Below, piece by piece: positions 51,750 to 64,000 of a stretch of 64,000 nucleotides of DNA. The position numbers and the translations under genes are program-made. The stretch spans positions 22,672,001 to 22,736,000 of the forward strand of contig NC_079888.1 in the NCBI RefSeq assembly GCF_029227915.1. Direction: 5' to 3'. The DNA comes from Hydractinia symbiolongicarpus (lineage: Eukaryota; Cnidaria; Hydrozoa; Anthoathecata; Hydractiniidae). The notes beneath the pieces were generated by a model, which was given only the letters and a program-made list of their open reading frames with translations, made no database searches and was not told where the DNA came from. Positions within the stretch are counted from its first letter, which is position 1; the number at the start of each line of letters is the position of its first letter.

Positions 51750-54180
51750 TTCTTTGTATACTTTTGACTATACGGGCCAAGCCGGGATTTACGGGAAATC
51801 GCGGGTTTTCGTTTGCCGGCGATTAAACTTCTTTTATTCAGCGTCCCATCAAATATGAAAATATTTTTGAAAACTACAAGTCTCATGCGTTTAGTGGTAA
51901 AAAAATAATATAAAAAATCGTTCGGGAAATGAGTTTACTCACTGGGTACTTTCTTTGTATACTTTTGACTATACGGGCCAAGCCCGGGATTTAAGGGAAA
52001 TCGCGGGTTTTCGTTTTCCGGCGATTAAACCTCTTTCATTAAGCGTCTCATCAAAAATGAAAACATTTTTGAAAACTGCAAGTCTCATGCGTTTTAGTGG
52101 TGAAAAAAAAATTTAAAAAATCGTTCGGGAAATGAGTTTACTCCCTGGGTACTTTCTTTGTATACATTTGACTATACCGGCCAAGCCCCGGATTTACGGG
52201 AAAACGCGGGATTTCGTTTGCCGGCGATTAAACATCTTTCATTAAGCGTCTCATCAAAAATGAAAACATTATTGAAAACTACAAGTCTCATGCGTTTTAG
52301 TGGTGAAAAAAAAATTTAAAAAATCGTTCTGGAAATGAGTTTACTCCCTGGGTACTTTCTTTGTATACTTTTGACTATACGGGCCGAGTCCGGGATTTAG
52401 GGAAATCGCAGGTTTTCGTTTGCCGGCGATTAAACTGCTTTTATTCAGCGTCTCATCAAAAATGAAAACATTTTTGAAAACTACAAGTCTCATGCGTTTT
52501 AGTGGTGAAAAAATAATTTAAAAAATCGTTCGGGAAATGAGTTTACTCCCTGGGTACTTTCTTTGTATACTTTTGACTATACGGGCCAAGCCGGGATTTA
52601 CGGAAAATCGCGGGTTTTCGTTTGCCGGCGATTGAACTTCTTTTATTCAGCGTCTCATCAAAAATAAAAACATTTTTAAAAACTACAAGTCTTATGCGTT
52701 TTAGTGGTGAAAAAATAATTTAAAAAATCGTTCTGGAAATGAGTTTACTCACAGGGTACTTTCTTTGTATACATTCGACTATACGGGCCAAGCCCGGGAT
52801 TTACGGGAAATCGCGGGTGTTCGTTTTCCGGCGATTAAACCTCTTTCATTAAGCGTCTCATCAAAAATGAAAACATTTTTAAAAACTACAAGTCTCATGC
52901 GTTTTAGTGGTGAAAAAAAAATTTAAAAAATCGTTCGGGAAATGAGTTTACTACCTGGGTACTTTCTTTGTATACTTTTGACTATACGGGCCAAGCCGGG
53001 ATTTACGGGAAATCGCGGGTTTTCGTTTGCCGGCGATTAAACTTCTTTTATTCAGCGTCCCATCAAATATGAAAATATTTTTGAAAACTACAAGTCTCAT
53101 GCGTTTAGTGGTAAAAAAATAATATAAAAAATCGTTCGGGAAATGAGTTTACTCACTGGGTACTTTCTTTGTATACTTTTGACTATACGGGCCAAGCCCG
53201 GGATTTAAGGGAAATCGCGGGTTTTCGTTTTCCGGCGATTAAACCTCTTTCATTAAGCGTCTCATCAAAAATGAAAACATTTTTGAAAACTGCAAGTCTC
53301 ATGCGTTTTAGTGGTGAAAAAAAAATTTAAAAAATCGTTCGGGAAATGAGTTTACTCCCTGGGTACTTTCTTTGTATACATTTGACTATACCGGCCAAGC
53401 CCCGGATTTACGGGAAAACGCGGGATTTCGTTTGCCGGCGATTAAACATCTTTCATTAAGCGTCTCATCAAAAATGAAAACATTATTGAAAACTACAAGT
53501 CTCATGCGTTTTAGTGGTGAAAAAAAAATTTAAAAAATCGTTCTGGAAATGAGTTTACTCCCTGGGTACTTTCTTTGTATACTTTTGACTATACGGGCCG
53601 AGTCCGGGATTTAGGGAAATCGCAGGTTTTCGTTTGCCGGCGATTAAACTGCTTTTATTCAGCGTCTCATCAAAAATGAAAACATTTTTGAAAACTACAA
53701 GTCTCATGCGTTTTAGTGGTGAAAAAATAATTTAAAAAATCGTTCGGGAAATGAGTTTACTCCCTGGGTACTTTCTTTGTATACTTTTGACTATACGGGC
53801 CAAGCCGGGATTTACGGAAAATCGCGGGTTTTCGTTTGCCGGCGATTGAACTTCTTTTATTCAGCGTCTCATCAAAAATAAAAACATTTTTAAAAACTAC
53901 AAGTCTTATGCGTTTTAGTGGTGAAAAAATAATTTAAAAAATCGTTCTGGAAATGAGTTTACTCACAGGGTACTTTCTTTGTATACATTCGACTATACGG
54001 GCCAAGCCCGGGATTTACGGGAAATCGCGGGTGTTCGTTTTCCGGCGATTAAACCTCTTTCATTAAGCGTCTCATCAAAAATGAAAACATTTTTAAAAAC
54101 TACAAGTCTCATGCGTTTTAGTGGTGAAAAAAAAATTTAAAAAATCGTTCGGGAAATGAGTTTACTACCTGGGTACTTTC
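51750..54180 (+). repeat. Six-monomer higher-order repeat, 1,214 bp x 2
   Basis: The paired markers at a constant offset of about 1,214 bp are ACATTATTG (52265 and 53479), CTATACCGGCC, GCGATTGAACTTC and CGGGTGTTCGTTTTCC. The approximate copies are 51750-52965 and 52966-54180. Confidence 0.8.
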
Positions 54181-55099
54181 TTTGTATACATTTGACTATA
54201 CGGGCCAAGCCCCGGATTTACGGGAAAACGCGGGATTTCGTTTGCCGGCGATTAAACCTCTTTCATTAAGCGTCTTATCAAAAATGAAAACATTTTTGAA
54301 AACTACAAGTCTCATGCGTTTTAGTGGTGAAAAAAAAAATTAAAAAATCGTTCTGGAAATGAGTTTACTCCCTGGGTACCTTCTTTGTATACTTTTGACT
54401 ATACGGGCCGAGTCCGGGATTTAGGAAAATCGCAGGTTTTCGTTTGCCGGCGATTAAACTGCTTTTATTCAGCGTCTCATCAAAAATGAAAACATTTTTG
54501 AAAACTACAAGTCTCATGCGTTTTAGTGGTGAAAAAATAATTTAAAAAATCGTTCGGGAAATGAGTTTACTCCCTGGGTACTTTCTTTGTATACTTTTGA
54601 CTATACGGGCCAAGCCGGGATTTACGGGAAATCGCGGGTTTTCGTTTGCCGGCGATTAAACTTCTTTTATTCAGCGTCTCATCAAAAATGAAAAATTTTT
54701 TAAAAACTACAAGTCTTATGCGTTTTAGTAGTGTAAAAATAATTTAAAAAATCGTTCTGGAAATGAGTTTACTCACAGGGTACTTTCTTTGTATACTTTT
54801 GACTATACGGGCTGAGTCCAGGATTTACGGGAAATCGCAGGTTTTCGTTTGCCGGCGATTAAACTTCTTTTATTCAGCGTCTCATCAAAAATGAAAACAT
54901 TCTTGAAAACTACAAGTCTCATGCGTTTTAGTGGTGAAATAATAATTTAAAAAATCGTTTGGGAAATGAGTTTACTCCCTGGGTACTTTCTTTGTATACT
55001 TTTGACTATACGGGCCAAGCCCGGGATTTACGGGAAATCGTGGGTTTTCGTTTGCCGGCGATTAAACCTCTTTTATTCAGCGTCTCATCAAAAATGAAA

Positions 55100-57660
55100 A
55101 CAATTTCAAAAACTACAAGTCTTATGCGTTTTAGTGGTGAAAAAATAATTTAAAAAATCGTTCTGGAAATGAGTTTACTCCCTGGGTACTTTCTTTGTAT
55201 ACTTTTGACTATACGGGCCGAGTCCGGGATTTAGGGAAATCGCAGGTTTTCGTTTGCCGGCGATTAAACTGCTTTTATTCAGCGTCTCATCAAAAATGAA
55301 AACATTTTTGAAAACTACAAGTCTCATGCGTTTTAGTGGTGAAAAAATAATTTAAAAAATCGTTCGGGAAATGAGTTTACTCCCTGGGTACTTTCTTTGT
55401 ATACTTTTGACTATACGGGCCAAGCCGGGATTTACGGGAAATCGCGGGTTTTTGTTTGCCGGCGATTAAACTTCTTTTATTCAGCGTCTCATCAAAAATG
55501 AAAAAATTTTTAAAAACTACAAGTCTTATGCGTTTTAGTGGTGAAAAAGTAATTTAAAAAATCGTTCTGGAAATGATTTTACTCATAGGGTACTTTCTTT
55601 GTATACATTCGACTATACGTGCCAAGCCCGGGATTTACGGGAAATCGCGGGTTTTCGTTTGCCGGCGATTAAACTGCTTTTATTCAGCGTCTCATCAAAA
55701 ATGAAAACATTCTTGAAAACTACAAGTCTCATGCGTTTTAGTGGTGAAATAATAATTTAAAAAATCGTTTGGGAAATGAGTTTACTCCCTGGGTACTTTC
55801 TTTGTATACTTTTGACTATACGGGCCGAGTCCAGGATTTACGGGAAATAGCAGGTTTTCGTTTGCCGGCGATTAAACTTCTTTTATTCAGCGTCTCATCA
55901 AAAATGAAAACATTTTTAAAAACTACAAGTCTCATGCGTTTTAGTGGTGAAAAAGTAATTTAAAAAATCGTTCGGGAAATGAGTTTACTCCCTGGGTACT
56001 TTCCTTGTATACTTTTGACTTTACGGGCCAAGCCCGGGATTTACGGGAAATCGTGGGTTTGCGTTTGCCGGCAATTAAACTTCTTTTATTCAGCGTCTCA
56101 TCAAAAATGAAAACAATTTCAAAAACTACAAGTCTTATGCGTTTTAGTGGTGAAAAAATAATTTAAAAAATCGTTCTGGAAATGAGTTTACTCCCTGGGT
56201 ACTTTCTTTGTATACTTTTGACTATACGAGCCGAGTCCGGGATTTAGGGAAATCGCAGGTTTTCGTTTGCCGGCGATTAAACTGCTTTTATTCAGCGTCT
56301 TATCAAAAATGAAAACATTTTTGAAAACTACAAGTCTCATGCGTTTTAGTGGTGAAAAAATAATTTAAAAAATCGTTCGGGAAATGAGTTTACTCCCTGG
56401 GTACTTTCTTTGTATACTTTTGACTATACGGGCCAAGCCGGGATTTACGGGAAATCGCGGGTTTTTGTTTGCCGGCGATTAAACTTCTTTTATTCAGCGT
56501 CTCATCAAAAATGAAAAAATTTTTAAAAACTACAAGTCTTATGCGTTTTAGTGGTGAAAAAGTAATTTAAAAAATCGTTCTGGAAATGATTTTACTCATA
56601 GGGTACTTTCTTTGTATACATTCGACTATACGTGCCAAGCCCGGGATTTACGGGAAATCGCGGGTTTTCGTTTGCCGGCGTTTAAACTGCTTTTATTCAG
56701 CGTCTCATCAAAAATGAAAACATTCTTGAAAACTACAAGTCTCATGCGTTTTAGTGGTGATATAATAATTTAAAAAATCGTTTGGGAAATGAGTTTACTC
56801 CCTGGGTACTTTCTTTGTATACTTTTGACTATACGGGCCGAGTCCAGGATTTACGGGAAATAGCAGGTTTTCGTTTGCCGGCGATTAAACTTCTTTTATT
56901 CAGCGTCTCATCAAAAATGAAAACATTTTTAAAAACTACAAGTCTTATGCGTTTTAGTGGTGAAAAAGTAACTTAAAAAATCGTTCGGGAAATGAGTTTA
57001 CTCCCTGGGTACTTTCCTTGTATACTTTTGACTATACGGGCCAAGCCCGGGATTTACGGGAAATCGTGGGTTTGCGTTTGCCGGCGATTAAACTTCTTTT
57101 ATTCAGCGTCTCATCAAAAATGAAAACAATTTCAAAAACTACAAGTCTTATGCGTTTTAGTGGTGAAAAAATAATTTAAAAAATCGTTCTGGAAATGAGT
57201 TTACTCCCTGGGTACTTTCTTTGTATACTTTTGACTATACGGGCCGAGTCCGGGATTTAGGGAAATCGCAGGTTTTCGTTTGCCGGCGATTAAACTGCTT
57301 TTATTCAGCGTCTTATCAAAAATGAAAACATTTTTGAAAACTACAAGTCTCATGCGTTTTAGTGGTGAAAAAATAATTTAAAAAATCGTTCGGGAAATGA
57401 GTTTACTCCCTGGGTACTTTCTTTGTATACTTTTGACTATACGGGCCAAGCCGGGATTTACGGGAAATCGCGGTTTTTGTTTGCCGGCGATTAAACTTCT
57501 TTTATTCAGCGTCTCATCAAAAATAAAAAAAAATTTTAAAAACTACAAGTCTTATGCGTTTTAGTGGTGAAAAAGTAATTTAAAAAATTGTTCTGGAAAT
57601 GATTTTACTCATAGGGTACTTTCTTTGTATACATTCGACTATACGTGCCAAGCCCGGGAT
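55100..57660 (+). repeat. Five-monomer higher-order repeat, about 1,013 bp, two and a half copies
   Basis: ACAATTTCAAAAAC occurs at about 55100, 56112 and 57125, and GATTTTACTCATAGGG at about 55574, 56587 and 57601. The third copy ends near 57.66 kb, where a different monomer type follows. Confidence 0.8.
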
Positions 57661-58599
57661 TTACGGGAAATCGCGGATTTTTGTTTGCCGGCGATTAAAC
57701 TTCTTTTATTCAGCGTCCCATCAAATATGAAAATATTTTTGAAAACTACAAGTCTCATGCGTTTATTTGTAAAAAAATAATATAAAAAATCCTTCGGGAA
57801 ATGAGTTTACTCCCTGGGTACTTTCTTTGTATACTTTTGACTATACGGGCCAAGCCCGGGATTTACGGGAAATCGCGGGTTTTCGTTTGCAGGCGATTAA
57901 ACTTCTTTTATTCAGCGTCTCATCAAAAATGAAAACATTTTTAAAAACTACAAGTCTCATGCGTTTTAGTGGTGAAAAAGTAATTTAAAAAATCGTTCGG
58001 GAAATCAGTTTACTCCCTGGGTACTTTCTTTGTATACTTTTGACTATACGGGCCAAGCCCGGGATTTACGGAAAAACGCGGGTTTTCGTTTGCCGGCGAT
58101 TAAACTTCTTTTATTCAGCGTCTCATCAAAAATGAAAACATTTTTCAAAACTACAAGTCTCATGCGTTTTAGTGGTGAAAAAAGAATTTAAAAAATCGTT
58201 CGGGAAATGAGTTTACTCCCTGGGTACTTTCTTTGTATACTTTTGACTATACGGGCTGAGTCCGGGATTTACGGGAAATCGCGGATTTTCGTTTGCCGGC
58301 GATTAAACTTCTTTTATCCAGCGTCCCATCAAATATGAAAATATTTTTGAAAACTACAAGTCTCATGCGTTTAGTGGTAAAAAAATAATATAAAAAATCG
58401 TTCGGGAAATGAGTTTACTCCCTGGGTACTTTCTTTGTATACTTTTGACTATGCGGCCAAGCCCGGGATTTACGTGAAATCGCGGGTTTTCGTTTGCCGG
58501 CGATTAAACATCTTTTATTCAGCGTCTCATCAAAAATGAAAACATTTTTAAAAACTACAAGTCTTATGCGTTTTAGTGGTGAAAAAATAATTTAAAAAA

Positions 58600-61300
58600 T
58601 CGTTCTGGAAATGAGTTTACTCCCTGGGTACTTTCTTTGTATACTTTTGACTATACGGGCCGAGTCCGGGATTTAGGGAAATCGCAGGTTTTCGTTTGCC
58701 GGCGATTAAACTGCTTTTATTCAGCGTCTCATCAAAAATGAAAACATTTTTGAAAACTACAAGTCTCATGCGTTTTAGTGGTGAAAAAATAATTTAAAAA
58801 ATCGTTCGGGAAATGAGTTTACTCCCTGGGTAGTTTCTTTGTATACTTTTGACTATACGGGCCAAGCCGGGATTTACGGGAAATCCCGGGTTTTCGTTTG
58901 CCGGCGATTAAACTTCTTTTATTCAGCGTCCCATCAAATATGAAAATATTTTTGAAAACTACAAGTCTCATGCGTTTAGTGGTAAAAAAAATAATATAAA
59001 AAATCGTTCGGGAAATGAGTTTACTCACTGGTACTTTCTTTGTTTACTTTTGACTATACGGGCCAAGCCCGGGATTTAAGGGAAATCGCGGGTTTTCGTT
59101 TGCCGGCGATTAAACTTCTTTTATTCAGCGTCTCATCAAAAATGAAAACATTTTTAAAAACTACAAGTCTTATGCGTTTTAGCGGTGAAAAATAATTTAA
59201 AAAATCGTTCTTGAAATGAGTTTACTCCCTGGGTACTTTCTTTGTATACTTTTGACTATACGGGCCGAGTCCGGGATTTAGGGAAATCGCAGGTTTTCGT
59301 TTGCCGGCGATTAAACTGCTTTTATTCAGCGTCTCATCAAAAATGAAAACATTTTTGAAAACTACAAGTCTCATGCGTTTTAGTGGTGAAAAAATAATTT
59401 AAAAAATCGTTCGGGAAATGAGTTTACTCCCTGGGTACTTTCCTTGTATACTTTTGACTATACGGGCCAAGCCGGGATTTACGGGAAATCGCGGGTTTTC
59501 GTTTGCCGGCGATTAAACTTCTTTTATTCAGCGTCTCATCAAAAATGAAAACATTTTTAAAAACTACAAGTCTTATGCGTTTTAGTGGTGAAAAAATAAT
59601 CTAAAAAATCGTTCTGGAAATGAGTTTACTCACAGGGTACTTTCTTTGTATACATTCGACTATACGTGCCAAGCCCGGGATTTACGGGAAATCGCGGGTT
59701 TCGTTTGCCGGCGATTAAACTTCTTTTATTCAGCGTCCCATCAAATATGAAAATATTTTTGAAAACTACAAGTCTCATGCGTTTAGTGGTAAAAAAATAA
59801 TATAAAAAATCGTTCGGGAAATGAGTTTACTCCCTGAGTACTTTCTTTGTATACTTTTGACTATACGGGCCGAGTCCGGGATTTAGGGAAATCGCAGGTT
59901 TTCGTTTGCCGGTGATTAAACTGCTTTTATTCAGCGTCTCATCAAAAATGAAAACATTTTTGAAAACTACAAGTCTCATGCGTTTTAGTGGTGAAAAAAT
60001 AATTTAAAAAATCGTTCGGGAAATGAGTTTACTCCCTGGGTAGTTTCTTTGTATATTTTTGACTATACGGGCCAAGCCGGGATTTACGGAAAATCGCGGG
60101 TTTTCGTTTGCCGGCGATTAAACTTCTTTTATTCAGCGTCCCATCAAATATGAAAATATTTTTGAAAACTACAAGTCTCATGCGTTTAGTGGTAAAAAAA
60201 TAATATAAAAAATCGTTCGGGAAATGAGTTTACTCACTGGGTACTTTCTTTGTATACTTTTGACTATACGGGCCAAGCCCGGGATTTAAGGGAAATCGCG
60301 GGTTTTCGGTTGCCGGCGATTAAACTTCTTTTATTCAGCGTCTCATCAAAAATGAAAACATTTTTGAAAACTACAAGTCTCATGCGTTTTAGTGGTGAAA
60401 AAATAATTTAAAAAATCGTTCGGGAAATGAGTTTACTCCCTGGGTAGTTTCTTTGTATACTTTTGACTATACGGGCCAAGCCGGGATTTACGGGAAATCG
60501 CGGGTTTTCGTTTGCCGGCGATTGAACTTCTTTTATTCAGCGTCCCATCAAATATGAAAATATTTTTGAAAACTACAAGTCTCATGCGTTTAGTGGTAAA
60601 AAAATAATATAAAAAATCGTTCGGGAAATGAGTTTACTCACTGGGTACTTTCTTTGTATACTTTTGACTATACGGGCCAAGCCCGGGATTTAAAGGAAAT
60701 CGCGGGTTTTCGTTTTCCGGCGATTGAACCTCTTTCATTAGGCGTCTCATCAAAAATGAAAACATTTTTGAAAACTACAAGTCTCATGCGTTTTAGTGGT
60801 GAAAAAAAAATTTAAAAAATCGTTCGGGAAATGAGTTTACTCCCTGGGTACTTTCTTTGTATACATTTGACTATACGGGCCAAGCCCCGGATTTACGGGA
60901 AAACGCGGGATTTCGTTTGCCGGCGATTAAACATCTTTCATTAAGCGTCTCATCAAAAATGAAAACATTATTGAAAACTACAAGTCTCATGCGTTTTAGT
61001 GGTGAAAAAAAAAATTTAAAAAATCGTTCTGGAAATGAGTTTACTCCCTGGGTACTTTCTTTGTATACTTTTGACTATACGGGCCGAGTCCGGGATTTAG
61101 GGAAATCGCAGGTTTTCGTTTGCCGGCGATTAAACTGCTTTTATTCAGCGTCTCATCAAAAATGAAAACATTTTTGAAAACTACAAGTCTCATGCGTTTT
61201 AGTGGTGAAAAAATAATTTAAAAAATCGTTCGGGAAATGAGTTTACTCCCTGGGTACTTTCTTTGTATACTTTTGACTATACGGGCCAAGCCGGGATTTA
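58600..61300 (+). repeat. Distant duplicate of about 49.9-52.6 kb (offset about 8.7 kb)
   Basis: The two stretches share the rare GAAATCCCGGG, CTCACTGGTACTTTCTTTG plus TTTACTTTTGAC, GCGGTGAAAAATAATTT, CCCTGAGTAC, GCCGGTGATT and TTTTCGGTTGCC variants in order. The offset is 8,700 bp at the CTCACTGG marker. About 57.9-58.35 kb also resembles 49.4-49.85 kb, but with an offset shorter by one monomer. Confidence 0.8.
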
Positions 61301-64000
61301 CGGGAAATCGCGGGTTTTCGTTTGCCGGCGATTAAACTTCTTTTATTCAGCGTCTCATCAAAAATGAAAACATTTTTAAAAACTACAAGTCTTATGCGTT
61401 TTGGTGGTGAAAAAAGAATTTAAAAAATCGTTCTGGAAATGAGTTTACTCACAGGGTACTTTCTTTGTATACATTCGACTATACGTGCCAAGCCCGGGAT
61501 TTACGGGAAATCGCGGGTTTTCCTTTGCCGGCGATTAAACTTCTTTTATTCAGCGTCTCATCAAAAATGAAAACATTTTTAAAAACTACAAGTCTCATGC
61601 GTTTTAGTGGTGAAAAAATAATTTAAAAAATCGTTCGGGAAATGAGTTTACTCCCTGGGTACTTTCTTTGTATACTCTTGACTATACGGGCCAAGCCGGG
61701 ATTTACGGAAAATCGCGGGTTTTCGTTTACCGGCGATTAAACTTCTTTTATTCAGCGTCTCATCAAAAATGAAAACATTTTTAAAAACTACAAGTCTTAT
61801 GCGTTTTAGTGGTGAAAAAAAAAATTTAAAAAATCGTTCTGGAAATGAGTTTACTCCCTGGGTACTTTCTTTGTATACTTTTGACTATACGGGCCGAGTC
61901 CGGGATTTAGGGAAATCGCAGGTTTTCGTTTGCCGGCGATTAAACTGCTTTTATTCAGCGTCTCATCAAAAATGAAAACATTTTTGAAAACTACAAGTCT
62001 CATGCGTTTTAGTGGTGAAAAAATAATTTAAAAAATCGTTCGGGAAATGAGTTTACTCCCTGGGTACTTTCTTTGTATACTTTTGACTATACGGGCCAAG
62101 CCGGGATTTACGGGAAATCGCGGGTTTTCGTTTGCCGGCGATTAAACTTCTTTTATTCAGCGTCTCATCAAAAATGAAAACATTTTTAAAAACTACAAGT
62201 CTTATGCGTTTTGGTGGTGAAAAAAGAATTTAAAAAATCGTTCTGGAAATGAGTTTACTCACAGGGTACTTTCTTTGTATACATTCGACTATACGTGCCA
62301 AGCCCGGGATTTACGGGAAATCGCGGGTTTTCCTTTGCCGGCGATTAAACTTCTTTTATTCAGCGTCTCATCAAAAATGAAAACATTTTTAAAAACTACA
62401 AGTCTCATGCGTTTTAGTGGTGAAAAAATAATTTAAAAAATCGTTCGGGAAATGAGTTTACTCCCTGGGTACTTTCTTTGTATACTCTTGACTATACGGG
62501 CCAAGCCGGGATTTACGGAAAATCGCGGGTTTTCGTTTACCGGCGATTAAACTTCTTTTATTCAGCGTCTCATCAAAAATGAAAACATTTTTAAAAACTA
62601 CAAGTCTTATGCGTTTTAGTGGTGAAAAAATAATTTAAAAAATCGTTCTGGAAATGAGTTTACTCACAGGGTACTTTCTTTGTATACATTCGACTATACG
62701 GGCCAAGCCCGGGATTTACGGGAAATCGCGGGTTTTCGTTTTCCGGCGATTAAACCTCTTTCATTAAGCGTCTCATCAAAAATGAAAACATTTTTAAAAA
62801 CTACAAGTCTCATGCGTTTTAGTGGTGAAAAAAAAATTTAAAAAATCGTTCGGGAAATGAGTTTACTACCTGGGTACTTTCTTTGTATACATTTGACTAT
62901 ACGGGCCAAGCCCCGGATTTACGGGAAAACGCGGGATTTCGTTTGCCGGCGATTAAACCTCTTTCATTAACCGTCTTATCAAAAATGAAAACATTTTTGA
63001 AAACTACAAGTCTCATGCGTTTTAGTGGTGAAAAAAAAATTTAAAAAATCGTTCGGGAAATGAGTTTACTCCCTGGGTACTTTCTTTGTATACATTTGAC
63101 TATACGGGCCAAGCCCCGGATTTACGGGAAAACGCGGGATTTCGTTTGCCGGCGATTAAACATCTTTCATTAAGCGTCTCATCAAAAATGAAAACATTAT
63201 TGAAAACTACAAGTCTCATGCGTTTTAGTGGTGAAAAAAAAAAATTAAAAAATCGTTCTGGAAATGAGTTTACTCCCTGGGTACTTTCTTTGTATACTTT
63301 TGACTATACGGGCCGAGTCCGGGATTTAGGGAAATCGCAGGTTTTCGTTTGCCGGCGATTAAACTGCTTTTATTCAGCGTCTCATCAAAAATGAAAACAT
63401 TTTTGAAAACTACAAGTCTCATGCGTTTTAGTGGTGAAAAAATAATTTAAAAAATCGTTCGGGAAATGAGTTTACTCCCTGGGTACTTTCTTTGTATACT
63501 TTTGACTATACGGGCCAAGCCGGGATTTACGGGAAATCGCGGGTTTTCGTTTGCCGGCGATTAAACTTCTTTTATTCAGCGTCTCATCAAAAATGAAAAC
63601 ATTTTTAAAAACTACAAGTCTTATGCGTTTTGGTGGTGAAAAAAGAATTTAAAAAATCGTTCTGGAAATGAGTTTACTCACAGGGTACTTTCTTTGTATA
63701 CATTCGACTATACGTGCCAAGCCCGGGATTTACGGGAAATCGCGGGTTTTCCTTTGCCGGCGATTAAACTTCTTTTATTCAGCGTCTCATCAAAAATGAA
63801 AACATTTTTAAAAACTACAAGTCTCATGCGTTTTAGTGGTGAAAAAATAATTTAAAAAATCGTTCGGGAAATGAGTTTACTCCCTGGGTACTTTCTTTGT
63901 ATACTCTTGACTATACGGGCCAAGCCGGGATTTACGGAAAATCGCGGGTTTTCGTTTACCGGCGATTAAACTTCTTTTATTCAGCGTCTCATCAAAAATG
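61020..64000 (+). repeat. Four-monomer higher-order repeat, 810 bp, three copies, third displaced
   Basis: GGTGGTGAAAAAAGAATTT occurs at about 61402, 62212 and 63632, TTTTCCTTTGCC at about 61520, 62330 and 63750, and TATACTCTTGAC at about 61672, 62482 and 63903. The first two copies are adjacent (810 bp). The third is 1,420 bp further on, after three intervening monomers, and runs to the window end. Confidence 0.78.

Larger units (their letters stand above)
37089..64000 (+). repeat. Right satellite array, ~203-bp monomer, about 130 tandem copies
   Basis: This is the same monomer family and orientation as the left array, resuming exactly where the transposon broke it. It has monomer types of its own. 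One has GAGTTTTTTCCCTGGGTAGT with CTATACGAAGCCGGG (four bases of GGCC lost). Another has AGTCTCAGGCG. A third has CCAAGCCGGGATTTTCGGG. Between 40.9 and 49.5 kb the copies are nearly identical, suggesting recent amplification. No gene lies in this stretch; short ORFs here are repeat by-products. The array runs off the right window edge. Confidence 0.98.

Noticed and set aside
1-64000. CRISPR array
   Set aside because: The repeats are about 203 bp and contiguous, with no short constant repeat and unique spacers, and the transposon gene is spliced and eukaryotic.
1-64000. CENP-B box in the monomer
   Set aside because: The TTCG-containing strings (TTTCGTTTGCCGGCGA, ATCGTTCGGGAAATG) do not have the required A and CGGG at the correct spacing on either strand.

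Overview
The window is a eukaryotic, almost certainly metazoan, satellite-DNA array with one transposon inserted in it. About 59.6 kb of the 64 kb is head-to-tail copies of a roughly 203-bp monomer, all in the same orientation (about 160 copies left of the insertion, about 130 right). The array runs off both window ends. The many short ORFs of about 64-140 codons across it are one translated repeat and are not genes. The transposon's five GT-AG introns and AT-rich non-coding DNA show a eukaryote. Its gene family is, to my knowledge, found in invertebrates such as cnidarians and molluscs. A cnidarian-like host is a weak guess.

Layout. 1-32736: left satellite array. 32737-37088: a 4,352-bp DNA transposon with CAC-starting imperfect terminal inverted repeats and a perfect 4-bp target duplication (CATT), inserted inside a single monomer. 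37089-64000: right satellite array, starting in the middle of the interrupted monomer. The arrays are a mosaic of higher-order repeats. Blocks of 3, 4, 5, 6, 7, 8, 9 and 16 monomers are each duplicated locally, and there are long-range duplicates at offsets of about 7.7, 8.7, 10.1 and 24.4 kb.

The transposon carries one minus-strand gene that I reconstruct as six exons (36645 to 33273). The splice phases fit if two single-base deletions are allowed for, giving a conceptual product of 836 residues. Its N-terminus resembles the zinc-binding N-terminal region of RAG1 and is followed by two GRP (AT-hook-like) motifs. The remainder looks like a DDE transposase: GGDHG, YGDYEF, a CxxC/HxH pair and GEQGGES. 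This matches the RAG1-N-terminus-bearing (N-RAG-TP-type) elements and, with CAC termini and a 4-bp duplication, a Chapaev-like (CMC) affiliation. The copy is probably inactive, because two frameshifts interrupt exon 2.

Each monomer contains a 9-bp perfect hairpin and a second 8/9 dyad. Much of the variation between monomers is of CpG-transition type. Array size, nested higher-order structure and dyad content would suit a centromeric or heterochromatic satellite, but nothing here proves that role.
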